Positions 27,169 to 39,588 of a stretch of DNA of 64,000 nt are shown here, in pieces (the first letter of the stretch is position 1; every line of letters begins with the position of its first letter). The notes under the pieces were generated by a model. That model saw nothing but the letters and a program-made list of their open reading frames with translations. It had not been told where the DNA came from and made no database searches. Source of the DNA: Tetrahymena elliotti 4EA (taxonomy: Eukaryota > Ciliophora > Oligohymenophorea > Hymenostomatida > Tetrahymenidae); assembly GCA_000231825.2 (NCBI GenBank), contig JH720340.1, forward strand, positions 1-64,000, read 5' to 3'. A program made the translations under genes and the position numbers.

Positions 27169-29412
27169 TCAATTAGCACTTATTTTCCAAACTAAAACTG
27201 AGTTATCTTCACCACCTGTGCTAATGAGGTATTTATCATCTAATGAGAAACGAACATTAGTAATGTGTGAGCAGTGACCATTAGATTCGATGCATTAAGC
27301 ATTTGAGTTAACACATGGCCATCTGTACAAATTAATTGTTGAATAATCATCACCATTGGCTAATAAATAATATCCATTGATTTTTGTGTGGGAGCGATCA
27401 CACCAATTAATATCTGTGTAATCATTGTAAGATTTTTTCCACATTTTTTAAACAGGCCATGAGAATATACATGAATTAGTATCCCATTCTTCATCTCTTG
27501 TTTGAGTAGCTCCTGAAGTTAGTTAAGCTCCTGTATTAACATCCCAGAATAGAAGATCATAGGCACCACAGACTGATCTCAAGTATTAACCATCTTTAGA
27601 GAAATCTACATGGGTAATGAAAGAAGTATGTTTGCTTAATTTTTAAACAACTTTAAGTTCAGGGTAGCTATAAAGATAAATTGTGTTATCATGGGAACCA
27701 ACAGCAACCAGACTACCTTTAGGTGAGAATTTAATTGTTGAAATCCATTCTTTGGCATGCTTGAATACCTTCTTTACTTAGAGGTTAGCATCACAGAAAC
27801 GAAGAGTTCCGTCTTTGAAACCTACTAAGAAACCTTCACCATTAGGTGCTGTTCCTACTGCACGAGCCTTTGAGGAATCAAAGTAATCATTGTTGTTCTT
27901 AGTGTCTAAAGGTTATTATTCACCTTTTTCATTTACATTCAAAGAAGCTCCTTTAAGCTACTTGTGTTGGGTAAGACTCCATACACGAATAGTGGAGTCA
28001 TCGGATACTGTAACAAAGAGATCAGGATTATCACGGAAGAGATCAAGCCCCCAAATTTCATTAGTCCAGGATCCGTTAGGTGAATAATGACCAGCCATTG
28101 ATTGCTTGAAAGCTTATACAACAAATCCTTCTCCTGCACGTTAAAGCTTCAATTAGTAGATTTCGGAACCAAAAGTAGATACAAATAAGAAAGAACAGTC
28201 GCTATTAAATTAGGCTGAACGAACCTTGGCACAAAGAGATGTATTTAAAAGTTTACCTAAATCAATTTTTTAAATAACCTTGTATGTCTTTGCATCTAAA
28301 ATGCATAAGAATTAATCACGACCACCTGTAACAATATAACCTTCACTGAATGAGAGAGCATCTAAAATTTTAGCTTCATGAAGTGGAATTACTTTTTAGC
28401 AAGTGTTCATTTTGAAAACTTGTAGAGTTCCGTCTGCAGCACCTACTAGAATATCCTTGTTGAGAGGATTAATGGCAAGACTAATAAGACGAGTAGAGCA
28501 TTTGTTAGCACCCCAGATACCTCTTTTGTGTGTGAAATCTGTTGCATTCCAAACTCTAAAGTGTTTTTCTCCTGCAGTAACAATAATATTATCATCACGC
28601 CACTCACAAGCAAAGAGCTTATCTTGACCTCCTGAAACGCTTTTAATTACTGCTCCAGTTTTCGCATTAATGACAGTAATATCGTGGCTATCATTGCAAG
28701 ATAAAGATACTAACTTTGTACCATCGGGAGAGAAAGATAGTAAACTACAACCTTTAGAAGCTCCATTCTTTATTTCTTATACTACTTCAAGAGTTTCTGG
28801 ATTCCAAATATAAATTGGGCAATTCTTTTTGGTGTCAGAAACTTAACCTGTAGCAACTAAAGTCTAATCACTATTCACTGCAATAGCTGTAACATCATCG
28901 GTGTGCTTCAAAAAGAATTTTTAAGTATTTGTCTAGATGTCGAAGACGACTGCAGTACCAGCAGCATTATAGATCATCTTCCCACCCTTCAAATACTTAA
29001 CATTATTACGGCAGTCTTTTGCACGGTAACCATGAAGATACTCTAATTGGATTTTAACATCAGGCTTTTTACTAAGGTTTGGATCTCTTTTATACCAAGT
29101 AGGAGCCTTGATAGCACCAACCCAAGGTCTACAGCCATTAGCTTATGTGTTGTCATGGAAGTTATCTTCCTCTCCTGCTTCAGGAGCATCACCATCTTCA
29201 CCCTTTTTGAGTAATTCATGAGTAGCTTAAGCACGTTTTTACATAGCTTCTGCATCTCCTCCAGTAAGTTTGTATTTAGAAGCTAAATCTTTACCTTTCT
29301 TTTCCTAAATACCAGTTTCTTTTAACTTCTTCTCATCATTACCCTATAGCTGCTTAAGCATTTCCTCTTAGTCAGCATCTTAGATAGAATTCCAGTCGTC
29401 ACCTCCGTCCAT
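27169..29412 (-). CDS. EML-type WD40 repeat protein, 747 aa, intronless
   Basis: A single uninterrupted minus-strand frame from ATG at 29412 to TGA at 27169. The N-terminus is acidic and helical. A block RPWVGAIKAPTW then leads into PDVKIQLEYLHGYRAKDCRN and NTQKFFLKHTDDVTAIAVNS. This is the HELP-like/first-propeller pattern of echinoderm microtubule-associated-protein-like (EML) proteins. About ten or more WD units follow (for example IYIWNPETLEVV, STIRVWSLTQHK, DLLFWDVNTGA) up to the last residues, DNSVLVWKISAN. Such proteins bind microtubules, and in ciliates are expected at cilia or the cytoskeleton; that location is inference. The codon usage is noticeably more GC-rich than in neighbours and there are no introns, both suggesting high expression. 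Confidence 0.9.
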
Positions 29413-30659
29413 TTATTTATTTTTTTATTACTTAATTTTTGTTTATTTCCTTCTACTTTTACCTAATTTTTATTATCAAAATTTACAAATTTTATTACTT
29501 ATTCATAAAATTTTGTTATGTCTGATTTTAAAACCTAAAAAATGAGATAGATTGACTGACATACAGAAAGATAGATCATATCTTAGTGTTTATCCTCTTA
29601 AATCGATTTATGTAATTTATTATTCAGTTTAAAAAAGATTTGCATACGTTTTTATTTAAATATCTATTTTAAGAGATAGAAATCATCTCTCTCTAATCTC
29701 TACATCAAAAAACTGACTATCCAAACCCTCTAAAATAAATAAGAAATTTTAACAAAAAAAATGAGAGCAACCAATAAATCAAAAATATCTTCTCAAATTA
29801 TAGAGTATAAATATGATTTTAGATCATTTATGAAATTTAAAAAAGGGTTGATTGGTATTTTTCTTAAAAAAAGTTCTTCTTAAATTTATGATATCTGCTT
29901 GAATAAATATCTTGATAACCAAGCGATAGAAAATAACTGATTTTCCTCAAGAAAAAATTTAACACAATTTTAGACGTAAAGTTAATCTAAAGTTAATTAT
30001 AAGTAAATATGATTTGAGCTATCATTATTACAATTCATATTTGTCTTTGATAAACAAATAATTAATTTTTTGTTTTATTCATATTGACTAAATATAAAAA
30101 AGCAAATAAATTCTAGCGTTTTCAAAATGTAATTCCACTCATACTATACATTTTACGTTTATATTATTATTCTTAATAACAAATAAATTTTTGGATTTTA
30201 AAAACATATTTTTTGATATTGAGTAAATTCCTTAAATAACACAATTATTAAATTATTTGCTAAATAAATTAAAAATTAGTCTATTTTTTATTTTTATAAT
30301 AAAATTATTAAGATTAATCATTTTTATTTAAAATAGTAACTTTTACTATTTCAGAAATCTAATTTTTAAATAGATTTATATAATAATAAAATAAAACTAC
30401 ATCAAACAATATTTGTATTAAAATAAGTTTTGAATAGTATGTAAAAATATTTGAAAAATCTTTAAAATACATTCTATCAAAAGTTTGAAAAATTTATATT
30501 TAACAGCTCACTAGTCTTATTAGTTTCTTTTAATATGAATGTTTAGCTTTCTTTCTGATCTTGCAAACAAAAGGATATCAAGAATTTGTTCCAAAAAGGA
30601 TATTTCTTATTTCTGTTCAAAAATTAAATTAAAAAGTATTTGTAAATTAATTATTATCA
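29413..30659. other. divergent intergenic region
   Basis: Separates the EML-type gene (start 29412, minus) from the aminopeptidase gene (start 30660, plus), so it should contain both promoters. Strongly AT-rich; no motif recognised. Confidence 0.5.
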
Positions 30660-33555
30660 ATGTGTCTAACTCACAAAGAAGTAGCTGATAGAATCATTCA
30701 ATGCCTCACTGAAAAGTAAGCTGCATTGAGATCATCATTAGTATTAGCAGGTAGTGTCAACTATCATTTACGTATAAAGCTTCTTAAGGGATCAAGCTAT
30801 TAGGGTTTAATAACAGTAAGATTCTTCGCATTAAAGAATACAGATGAAATTTTCCTTGATTTTACTGGTAAAACAATCTTAGGTTTGAGTATCAACAAAA
30901 CTTAAGTTGAAAATATTGACTGGGATGGAAACTTTTTGAAACTTAATGGAGTTAAGTAAGGTAGAAATGAAATCTTAGTTTACTATCAAAATAAGTATGA
31001 CAATGATGGTAATGGATTGCATAGTTTTATTGATGAAGACAAAAAGCAATACATCTATACAAATCTTGCAGTTATTTATTGTCGTCGTGTTTTCCCTTGT
31101 TTTGACTAGCCTGACCTTAAAGGTAGCTTCTAACTTACTGCTATATCTCCTAAGGATTGGATTGTTCTTTCTAATGAGACACCTTCAGAAAAATTAGATT
31201 TATCTACTCACTTTGACTAAAAAGAAACTACTTACTCTTAAGAATTCATAAAGTCTATTGTAGAAGATAGCTAAAATTATGACTTACGTGAATTCCCTGA
31301 GTCTAAGCCATTAGCTTCTTATTTATTTGGTATCATGGCTGGCCCATATGCAGAAGTTAAGTGCAAATAAACATATAAAGTAAATATTTTTAAATAAACT
31401 CAAAGAATATTTAATATTATTTAACATTAGAAATCTTAATAATTTTAATTTAACACTATAAATAGAACATACCTATGAGTTTATTTACAAGAGAATCTAT
31501 TATGCCTCACTTACTTAGAATTTCTGATTTTCTTTTTGAAGTTACTAACAAGTCTATGGAAGTATATGAAAAGATATTTGGATATGCTTTTCCATTCAAT
31601 AAATATGATTAAATCTATGTTCCAGAATTTAATTGGGGTGCTATGGAAAATGCTGGTATTGTCACATTTAACGATATTTATGTCTATCGTGAGGAAGTTG
31701 ATAGTGTTAAATTAACAAAACTTGCAAATACCACTTCTCATGAGCTCTCACATCATTGGTTTGGTAACTTAGTCACAATGAAATGGTGGAATGATGTTTG
31801 GTTGAACGAATCTTTTGCAGATTTTATTTCTCATTATTGTCTCTCATAATTTTAAACTACAACTCGTCCTATGAGTGACATTTGGGTAGCTTTCAATGCT
31901 CGTAAAGCTTGGGGGTAATCATTATTAATTTTAATTAGCTTTTGATTAAATTTATTAACATTTTATTTTTAATTTAGATATAGAACTGATGAATAAGTTA
32001 CTACTCATCCTATTGCAGGAAGTGTCCCTGATACAAATACTGCAGAAAATGTTTTTGATGGTATCACTTATGCTAAGGGTGCAGCTACTCTAAGATAATT
32101 GTTTTCTTTAGTTTCAGTTGATATTTTCAGTAAGGCCATGAAGGAATATTTCCATAAGTTTGAATGGAAAAATGCAACTTTATCTGATTTGATTAATACT
32201 GTTGATGAGCAATTCTAGCAATCTGGATCTACCTTCTCACTCTCAAACTGGTAGAAAACTTGGATTTGCAAAGCTGGATTAAACAAATGTGTTCCTGTAT
32301 TTGATCCTTCAAGCAGAGATGTTAACTCTAAGTTAGTTATTTAATAAACACATACCTTAGAAATGCACCCAACATTAAGAAATCACAAAATGAAAATAGC
32401 TTTCTTTGATGAAAACACTAAAATTATTCACTAATAGGACATTCTTTTATAAGATCAACCTGAGACAGTTATAACTTATGATGGCTCAAAAGGAAATTGT
32501 AAAGCTCTTCTTTTAAATTACTAAGATGAAACTTTTATCAAAATTGCTTTTGATAGTCACTCCATTTAATTCTTCAAAGAAAACTTAAATAAAGTTGATT
32601 GTGAATTATCAAGAACTCTTATTTGGCAAGCTTTTTATAATATGGTATAAAATTAATTATTAAATTATGATTAAAACAATTTTTAAATAAATTAAAGGTT
32701 AGAGATGGAGATTTATCATCTGAAGAATATATTGAGTTGTTCATCAATCATATAAATTTAGAAAAATCAGATGGTTTAATTAGTAACTAATTATTATTCT
32801 TGGAAACTGCATTCCTCTCTTTCACTCCTGGAAAATTCTAAAAAGTTTTAGGAGACAAGATTTTTGACTTTTTATGGAATATGATTGAAGGATCTGGAGA
32901 GAATCAAGTCAATAAAAAGCTAGCTTTGATAGGCTATCTTCCTTCATTTGCTAAAAGTGAAGGAAAAGTCAGAATACTTTTAGATTGGTACCATGGAAAG
33001 GCTCTTACCAAAGAGACTATGGGAATAAAAACTTAATGGTAAATAGTTTAAGCTGTTTATAGAATTAAGGATATTTCAAAAGAAGAAAAAGAAGAACTAT
33101 TCTAAATTTAATCTCAAAAAGATAAGTCTGATTAAGTACCTCTTTATGAATAATTCTGTAAATCATATTTAGCCTAACCAGAAGAAAAAGAAAAGCTTTG
33201 GTAGAGCTATTTAGATCCTAATAACCCTCTTTCTACTAGACTTTTAGAATATTCTTTCATGGGTTTCAGATCGCATTCTACCACAGAACTCTCCTAAAAA
33301 TATAACCTTTTATGGTTATAAAACTTATCCTATGTTTTTAAGAATTGTAAGAGAGAGTTATTCAAAGGTTATGTCTTTTACATGCAACCCTCATAAGAAA
33401 CATTAGATGAAGAATTCAACAATACTTTATTAAAAATAAAATCTGAAACTACAGAGGATGTTTTATAAAAAGTCCTCTTAGAGTGTTAAGACAATAACTC
33501 AAGAAAGCAAAAGGCTATTGCCACCTTCTTAGCAAACACAAAATTAACTGTTTGA
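30660..33555 (+). CDS. M1 family zinc aminopeptidase, 897 aa
   Basis: Four exons join in phase: 30660-31379, 31466-31914, 31978-32644 and 32698-33555. The substrate-binding GAMEN motif is at residues 298-302. The zinc site HELSH is at 332-336, with the third ligand Glu355 in WLNES exactly 18 residues further on. The N-terminal beta domain (VFPCFDQPDLKGSFQLTA) and the Tyr-bearing stretch [20 protein letters not shown] also match the family, as does a long helical ERAP1/tricorn-like C-terminal domain. No signal peptide is seen, so a cytosolic enzyme of the puromycin-sensitive type is likely, removing N-terminal residues from peptides. Length fits the family. All catalytic residues I can check are present. 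Confidence 0.95.
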
Positions 33556-33667
33556 TAATTATTTATGTTTATGTTTTAAGAAAGTAATTCAAACGCATTT
33601 TTTAATTAATTGGACACAAACTCTTTTTTTAAATTATATTTAGATGTAAACTAAATTAAAAAAAGTT

Positions 33668-33740
33668 AGCCCGCCGTGGGGCTCGAACCCACGACCACAA
33701 GATTAAGAGTCTTGCGCTCTACCGACTGAGCTAGGCGGGC
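33668..33740 (-). tRNA. tRNA-Lys (anticodon CUU)
   Basis: The reverse complement starts GCCCGCCTAGCTCAGTCGGT and pairs its 7-bp acceptor stem with GGCGGGC at the 3' end. The anticodon loop is CTCTTAA, giving CUU. T arm GGTTCGAAC is canonical. The discriminator base would be U. A run of eight T follows after TAAC on the minus strand, a normal Pol III stop. The gene sits between two plus-strand protein genes. Confidence 0.95.
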
Positions 33741-33877
33741 AGCTCATTACAATATATCAATAATTAAATACTTTTTTAAAACTTTTCTTTTGATTAGCAA
33801 ATCAATAAATAAATTAAATACTTTAAAGATATTTAATATTTTTTATATAATTAATTAATTCTGAAAACTTAAAAAGA

Positions 33878-35040
33878 ATGGCTAAAAAACCAAGTTTATA
33901 TCTATTTGTTAAAAACGAACTTCTACTTTTATTCCTTAAAGGTATTAGAGGAGTATTCGAAAACAAGTTAATCATTCTTTCATCTTTGTTTACAAAAGAT
34001 CATTTTTAAATTTATGTTTATAAAATAGAACAAAAGAAAGATCATATAACTTTTATCCTAAAATATTTGGATTAGGGGCAACATTTTTTGGCTACTTTTG
34101 GCTTAAATAGTAGCTTAAATTTGTAATTTTTTTATTATGATGAATTGTATTTTTTAATCCAAACGTATAAAAAGGAATTCGATTAAAGACCATAAATAAA
34201 TATTTTGATTCCAGAATTTATATACAAATCAAGAAGAGAGCATCATGTCTATTGGGAAATGTCAAGGTAGAATAGATTATTCTTAAATGCTTTTATAGTT
34301 TGCTTTTATTTTTATTTATAAAAAAGGCTAGCTAGAGGCAAAACAACAACATTTACTCATTACATTTGGGATGATGAATCTGTAAATTTATAAATTCATT
34401 TAAAAAACTAATAAAGATTCCACAATGTTTTTCTATTCATTACTCAGAAAGTTCTTAGTTTAATTAAATTTTGATACTTAATTTGAATTATTTAATAGAA
34501 AATGGTGTACTATATAGATAAAAAAGGAAGACAATCTTTTGAAAAAAATATCTTCTCTAGAGAAAGATTAGATATTTCAGATAACCCCTTATTTGAAAAA
34601 ATTTTAAGAGCACCTTCTATTACCCCAGAGCTATTTAAAAGAGGAAATGAACTTATTGCATATACAAAACATATGGACAATAGATATGATTTAGATGTAA
34701 TATTTTTAAAGTCGATGCATGCAAATAAATATTTAATTTAAATGAACAGAACTACTTGCATTAAAAAAGTATCACAATTAGTGATTGGTTTAGGGCAGTC
34801 TATTATCAAATTTGGCTAACTTTTTAAATATCTAATAGATATCGCTATGATCACTTTATTGGGAAATATGATTTTATTTATGATTTTGAAAAAGTTAAAT
34901 TGGCAATTAATATTTAAGGAAAGAATTAAGTATCATAAACTACAGATTACCTAAAAGTATTCATAAACTTTACTGACTATCTAGTTAATTATCTGTAAGA
35001 ATATGTTAATCCTAAAGAGTAGAATTAAATATAAAAATGA
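33878..35040 (+). CDS. unrecognised protein, 4 exons, 333 aa
   Basis: Model: exons 33878-34266, 34327-34450, 34499-34696 and 34750-35040. Phases match at every junction and all three introns are short (60, 48 and 53 nt). The first junction gives WEMSRLARGKTTTFTHYIWD, the last gives DLD then NYLHQKSITISDWFRAVYYQ. The protein has balanced composition (many Tyr, Phe, Arg, Asp), which argues that it is real, but I recognise no domain and see no signal peptide or membrane span. The second intron has an atypical GTTCTT donor. The third junction can also be read as a -1 shift at TTTAAAG (34705-34711), but the GTAATA...CAG intron explains it more simply. The stop is TGA at 35038. The role is unknown. 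Confidence 0.65.
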
Positions 35041-35907
35041 AAAGAAAATTCCAAAAAAAATATTATGGACGTCAAAAGTATTTTATTTGTGTAATTAAGA
35101 TTTTTCATTCAAAATTTAGTTTAGTCCTCTTTTCATTTTATTTTTAATTTCTTAAAAATTGTTTTGTTAAAAACTTATCATAAACTTAAAAATAAATTGA
35201 TAAAAAGGTAAATACACTTTGAAAATAGTAAAATTTATCCATATTTTTTTTATTCTTTTAGTTCAGACAAAGAAATTTTGTTTCAATTCATTTAAAATAA
35301 ATTAAATTTACAAATTTAATTCTAAATTGTAGAAAAATGTTTCCTTTTAAATATTTACTTTTTTTTTAAGCAAAAAATGAATTTACAAATAAAAATTCTT
35401 AAAAATAAGGATTTGATTTTACTATAATTTATTTAAAAATTGATTTAAATATCATCCAATTATTGTAAATATTTAAATGATATTTAAAATAAATTAATTC
35501 TTAAATTTTAAGTAAATTAAAAAATGATTTAATTGGTGTAATATAAAAATTAATCAAAATTGTTTAATAAATTATATTTTAAAATAATTAAGAGAGTTCA
35601 AATATCTTACAAAATACAGAGAGATGTAACAAAAATTACAAAAATGATATTAAGTAGTTAAAATTAATTAATAAGTAAATGTTCTTGTAAAATGAATCTT
35701 AAAAATATAGAAAGAATAAGATATTGAAATGAAGGATTATATAAAGTTTAGTTAGTATCATTGTTATTGAAGGTTTTATCAAATAAATAAAAAGCAGGAT
35801 GCAGTCGAATTATTTATTTATTTAGTTATTTAAATACAGCATTTATTTATTATTGCTCCATCCATCTTTTATTTATTTGTAACAACTAAATATTAACACC
35901 TGATTCA
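35041..35907. other. convergent 3' spacer
   Basis: Lies between the stops of a plus-strand and a minus-strand gene. AT-rich, with a CCATCCATC patch near 35860; no feature recognised. Confidence 0.5.
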
Positions 35908-38176
35908 TCACTTTTTACTGAATCTACTGCTAACAGCACTACTAAAACCTGTTTTACTATCAACTAATTTATTTTCAAAAATATTTTAATTAATTTCATA
36001 AAAAAATGTATCAATAATTACTTACCTGGTTTTTTTATTTAGCCTGCTTGAGGAGTTAAACTTCCTTTAGGATTGGTAGAAGCAGTTGATTTTTTAATAG
36101 CTGAAGATTTAGTGCTTCCACTTCCTGAGCTACTTTATGACATTACATTCTTAGAACCTACAATAGTAGAGCTTGTTTTTTATATAACTGGTTAACTTAT
36201 TTTTTCAATAGGGGTGTTGACTTTAGAAGGTTGTTTTGTAGATGAATTTTCACTACTTGCTTAAGATTTATTCTCTTCTTCAATAAACTTTATAGTGATA
36301 TCTGTTTCAGAAATGAAAGGATGGTTCATTAAATCAACTGTACTAATTCTATTTGAAGGATCAACTTAAAGAGTTTTATCAATTACATCTAAACATTCCT
36401 TTGAGAGTTTCTTTTTTATATCTTTAGGGATCTCATACTAACCTTCTGTAATTTTTTCTAAAATGACATTATTATTTGGTCCATTAAAAGGGAATTCTCC
36501 TACAATCATCATGTACAATATTACACCCATAGCCCAAACATCAATGGCTGGTGTAATTTATTTGGTTTTTCCATTTAATACTTCAGGGGCCATATATCTT
36601 AAACTACCAGCATCTATGTTTTCAACACTCTATTTAGAAGCTACACCCGCAATACCAAAATCGACAACCTAAAGATATTTTAAATAATATTAATTTAGTA
36701 TTTCATTATTTATCAAAAATATCACTAATTTAATTTAATTAGTTCTAATTTATTAGAGTTTTTTTATCTTTTCTGCAAATTTTTGTTTTTAATATTTAAA
36801 GAAACAAAAATTATGAAGAAAGTAATTAATTTTTGTCAATTTATAATTTAATTTCAACTTAACTCTTACTTACTATTTACTTATCAATAATCATAGTAAT
36901 AGTTGAGTAAAAAACTATTAAAGTAAAAGCAACTTAAAAGAAATTAAAAATTTGATCAGCGTTGTTGCATGATTTTTTTTAAAGAAGAGAGCAAGTGATA
37001 AAATTAATAATAGAAAATAGTGATTTTATAATAGTTAGATTATATGAACAGTTACTTTTATCTGGTCTGATTTCTCTGAAACTAGAAGAAGGTTTTCTAA
37101 TTTTAAATCTCTATGAATTAATTTATTCTTATGGCAGTAGCTCATGGCATCAACTATCTATTTAAAGTAACCTTTAGCTTATTCTTCAGTAAAATGGCCT
37201 ACTTTATCAACACGATCTAATAATTCACCTCCTTCTAAATACTCCATAATAAAAACTACTTTCATATCTGATAAGGTATAGCAATTCTTAATTTTAACTA
37301 TATTTTTATGATTCAAAGACTTTAAAATTTCAGCTTCTCTAAAGACCATGTCTATATCTGAGGCATTTCCTTTATTTTTTTAATTATTTAATAGAATTTG
37401 TTAGTTGTAGAAATTTCAGATAACAAAAATGATTATTTTAAAAAAGCTTGTAATTTTTTAAGAATCTAATCATCTTTAATCTATTTTACTAACAAAATAA
37501 TTACCTATGATATTAGTTTTTACTATTTTAATTGCAACCTTTTCTTAAGTGATCTTATGGAGCCCTAACTAAACTTGTCCAAAACCTCCTTCACCTAAAA
37601 CCTTCACCAGATTATATTCTGAGAAACTTGAATTTGCATCAAAGTCTTCACCTAAATATACCAGATAAATTTTAATTATTAAAATACTTTATGCTGGTTA
37701 ATCTAAGATAAATACTAACTTCATTTAAATATTTTGGTATTTTTTAGATATGAAATGAAAACATTGCATTCATTCTTCCTTTTTAAAAGAAGTTAGAAAT
37801 TTAATTGATAAAATATGATTCTTGTTTATGATAGATTTTCTACCTTTAGAAGCATAAACTATGGCTTTATCTTTTAAATAGAGAAGATCGTCATCATACA
37901 ATTCTACTCCTTCTTAGTTAAATAGTCTAATTTCTCTAATATTCTTCATATCGGTCTTTTGCTCTAAAGTATAAGCTATCTTGTTTAAAGTTAATCCTTT
38001 TTGTATCTTGATTTCTATGGGCTTCATCATTGGATCGCCGTTTTTATAGACTTTCATCTAATAAAAATGGATTATTTTTCGTTTAATTTTGCAATTTTAA
38101 GCTTTATGAGCTCATAAAAAATAAAGTTCTATTTTACAAATTTTTCTTTGACTACAAAATCGTCATCGAATTCCAT
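35908..38176 (-). CDS. doublecortin-like kinase (DCX domain plus CAMK-type kinase), 465 aa
   Basis: Six minus-strand exons, all in phase: 38176-38138, 38057-37844, 37651-37505, 37369-37056, 36668-36026, 35948-35908. Residues about 14-88 form one doublecortin domain: MKVYKNGDPM, REIRLFNQEGVELYDDDLL, and LKDKAIVYASKGEDF. The kinase (about 97-358) has LGEGGFGQV, VAIKIV, HRDLKLENLLL, DFG (241-243), RYMAPEV and IDVWAMGVILYM, so it should be active. A Ser/Thr/Lys-rich tail ends SRFSKK. Metazoan DCLK proteins bind microtubules through tandem DCX domains and phosphorylate Ser/Thr; here one DCX domain precedes the kinase. A role at ciliary or cortical microtubules is inference. The 39-nt first exon is small, but its splice gives a smooth junction into the DCX start. 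Confidence 0.88.
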
Positions 38177-38807
38177 TTTCTTGCTATTGCTTACTTATAT
38201 CTTATTGTAATTTAAAATCTAAATTTTTAGTCCACTTTTTGATAAATCAATTTTTTTCTTAATTAATGATTTATAATGTAAATTCAATTCAATCGGGTTG
38301 TTTTCTTAAATGATAAATTAACTAAAAAATTAATTTGTTAACAGAGATACATAAACTAAAAAAGGATGCAATAATACTAGCCTATTTGAATTGAATTTAA
38401 TAAATCAATCAATATCAAATTATTTTTGTTTGTTTGTTTTTTTGATTATTTAATTGATTGGTAAGATTTATCAAATTTAATTTGATAAAGCAAGTGATAT
38501 TACTTTATTTACAAAAAACAAATAAGGTATAAAAACTATAATGTTTAATAGTTAATTTTTATTAATTCCTTTATTTACACTTATTTAAATATCTTTCCTA
38601 CAAATTATTTATAAATAGATTGCCCTAAAAATCTATAAAAAGTTAATTTTGAAGAAAGAACAAATACTTTCTTTTCTATCATAATCATATAAGTCATAAA
38701 AGGCATCGAGTAACAAGAATTTATTTTCTTCCTAATATAGAAAAAGCTGGTCAATTTTTCAGATCATAATTTTACTGTGTAACTTAACCAAAATTAATCC
38801 AATAAAT
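38177..38807. other. AT-rich intergenic DNA
   Basis: Upstream of the doublecortin-kinase start and downstream of the HEPN gene stop, both minus. Includes TTTG repeats near 38430. No further exon found. Confidence 0.45.
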
Positions 38808-39588
38808 TCAATAAGTATAATCGTTATCATAGTATTAATTTTGTTAGTCATACTAATCATAATTATTATCATTTAAATGATTTTAAGGAGGAATAAAATT
38901 TTGCATGTTATTTTAGAATTAGTTTTATTAATTGTTATTCTACTATTGATTGTATATTTACTTTGCCTCCTTAATTATCAATTAATTTCTTATAAAAGAT
39001 ATTAATTTATATGTCTCATAATTCTGGTCCATCCCTAAATCATCAAATAAATACAAACATGTGTCATAAATCCTTTAAATAGAAAAAAACAAAATTAATA
39101 ACATTTATAATATCATTTATTTATCAAATTAAAATGGAAAATAACCTTGTAACATCTCTTATGTTATTATATTCTCTATTATGTGCATAATCATTTCTTG
39201 CTTATTTTAACTCGAAAAGTCTACTTCTGATTAATCTTCTATCACCCAAATTGAAAAAAACTAAATTAATATTTTTAAGAATACTTTATTATTAGTAGAG
39301 CTAAAAGAGTAATACCTATTACATCATCATAATTCTATATAAAGAAACTTAACATCCCTAAAAGATCTTTATTGTAACTCTTAAAAAAACAAAATTAAAG
39401 CTAAATTTATTCTCATAATTATGAATTACCTTTTTCAAATCGCTTAAAACTTACTAATTTGTTGTTTTTTACATTTATCCATCAATGAATGCTTAAATTG
39501 TTTTCTTTATAATATCATATAACTTTTCTAAGCATCCTTCAACTAGTTATCTGTTTGTATAAATATCTAAATTAATATCCTAATTCAT
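38808..39588 (-). CDS. small HEPN-domain protein, 4 exons, 191 aa
   Basis: Too fragmented for ORF scanning. Minus-strand exons 39588-39455, 39377-39316, 39260-39146 and 39072-38808 join in matching phases to give 191 residues. The second acceptor was chosen as the downstream AG of AAGAG because only it keeps the frame of YYNKDLLGMLSFFIQNYDD. The core reads LGDRRLIRSRLFELKQARND then YAHNREYNNI, and later YDTCLYLFDDLG. Arg87 and His92 make the RX4H motif of HEPN domains; spacing and surroundings most resemble the Swt1-type HEPN domain. A Gln/Asn/Tyr-rich tail of about 55 residues ends the protein. HEPN domains are often ribonucleases or RNA binders; activity here is inferred. It could instead be a non-catalytic interaction module. 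No partner gene adjoins it. Confidence 0.7.

Noticed and set aside
34697..34749. Possible -1 programmed ribosomal frameshift: the heptamer TTTAAAG (34705-34711) sits in the correct phase, and the -1 frame continues as clear protein.
   Set aside because: A conventional 53-nt intron GTAATA...CAG (34697-34749) connects the same two frames in phase 0, with size like the gene's other introns. It needs no recoding. cDNA would decide.
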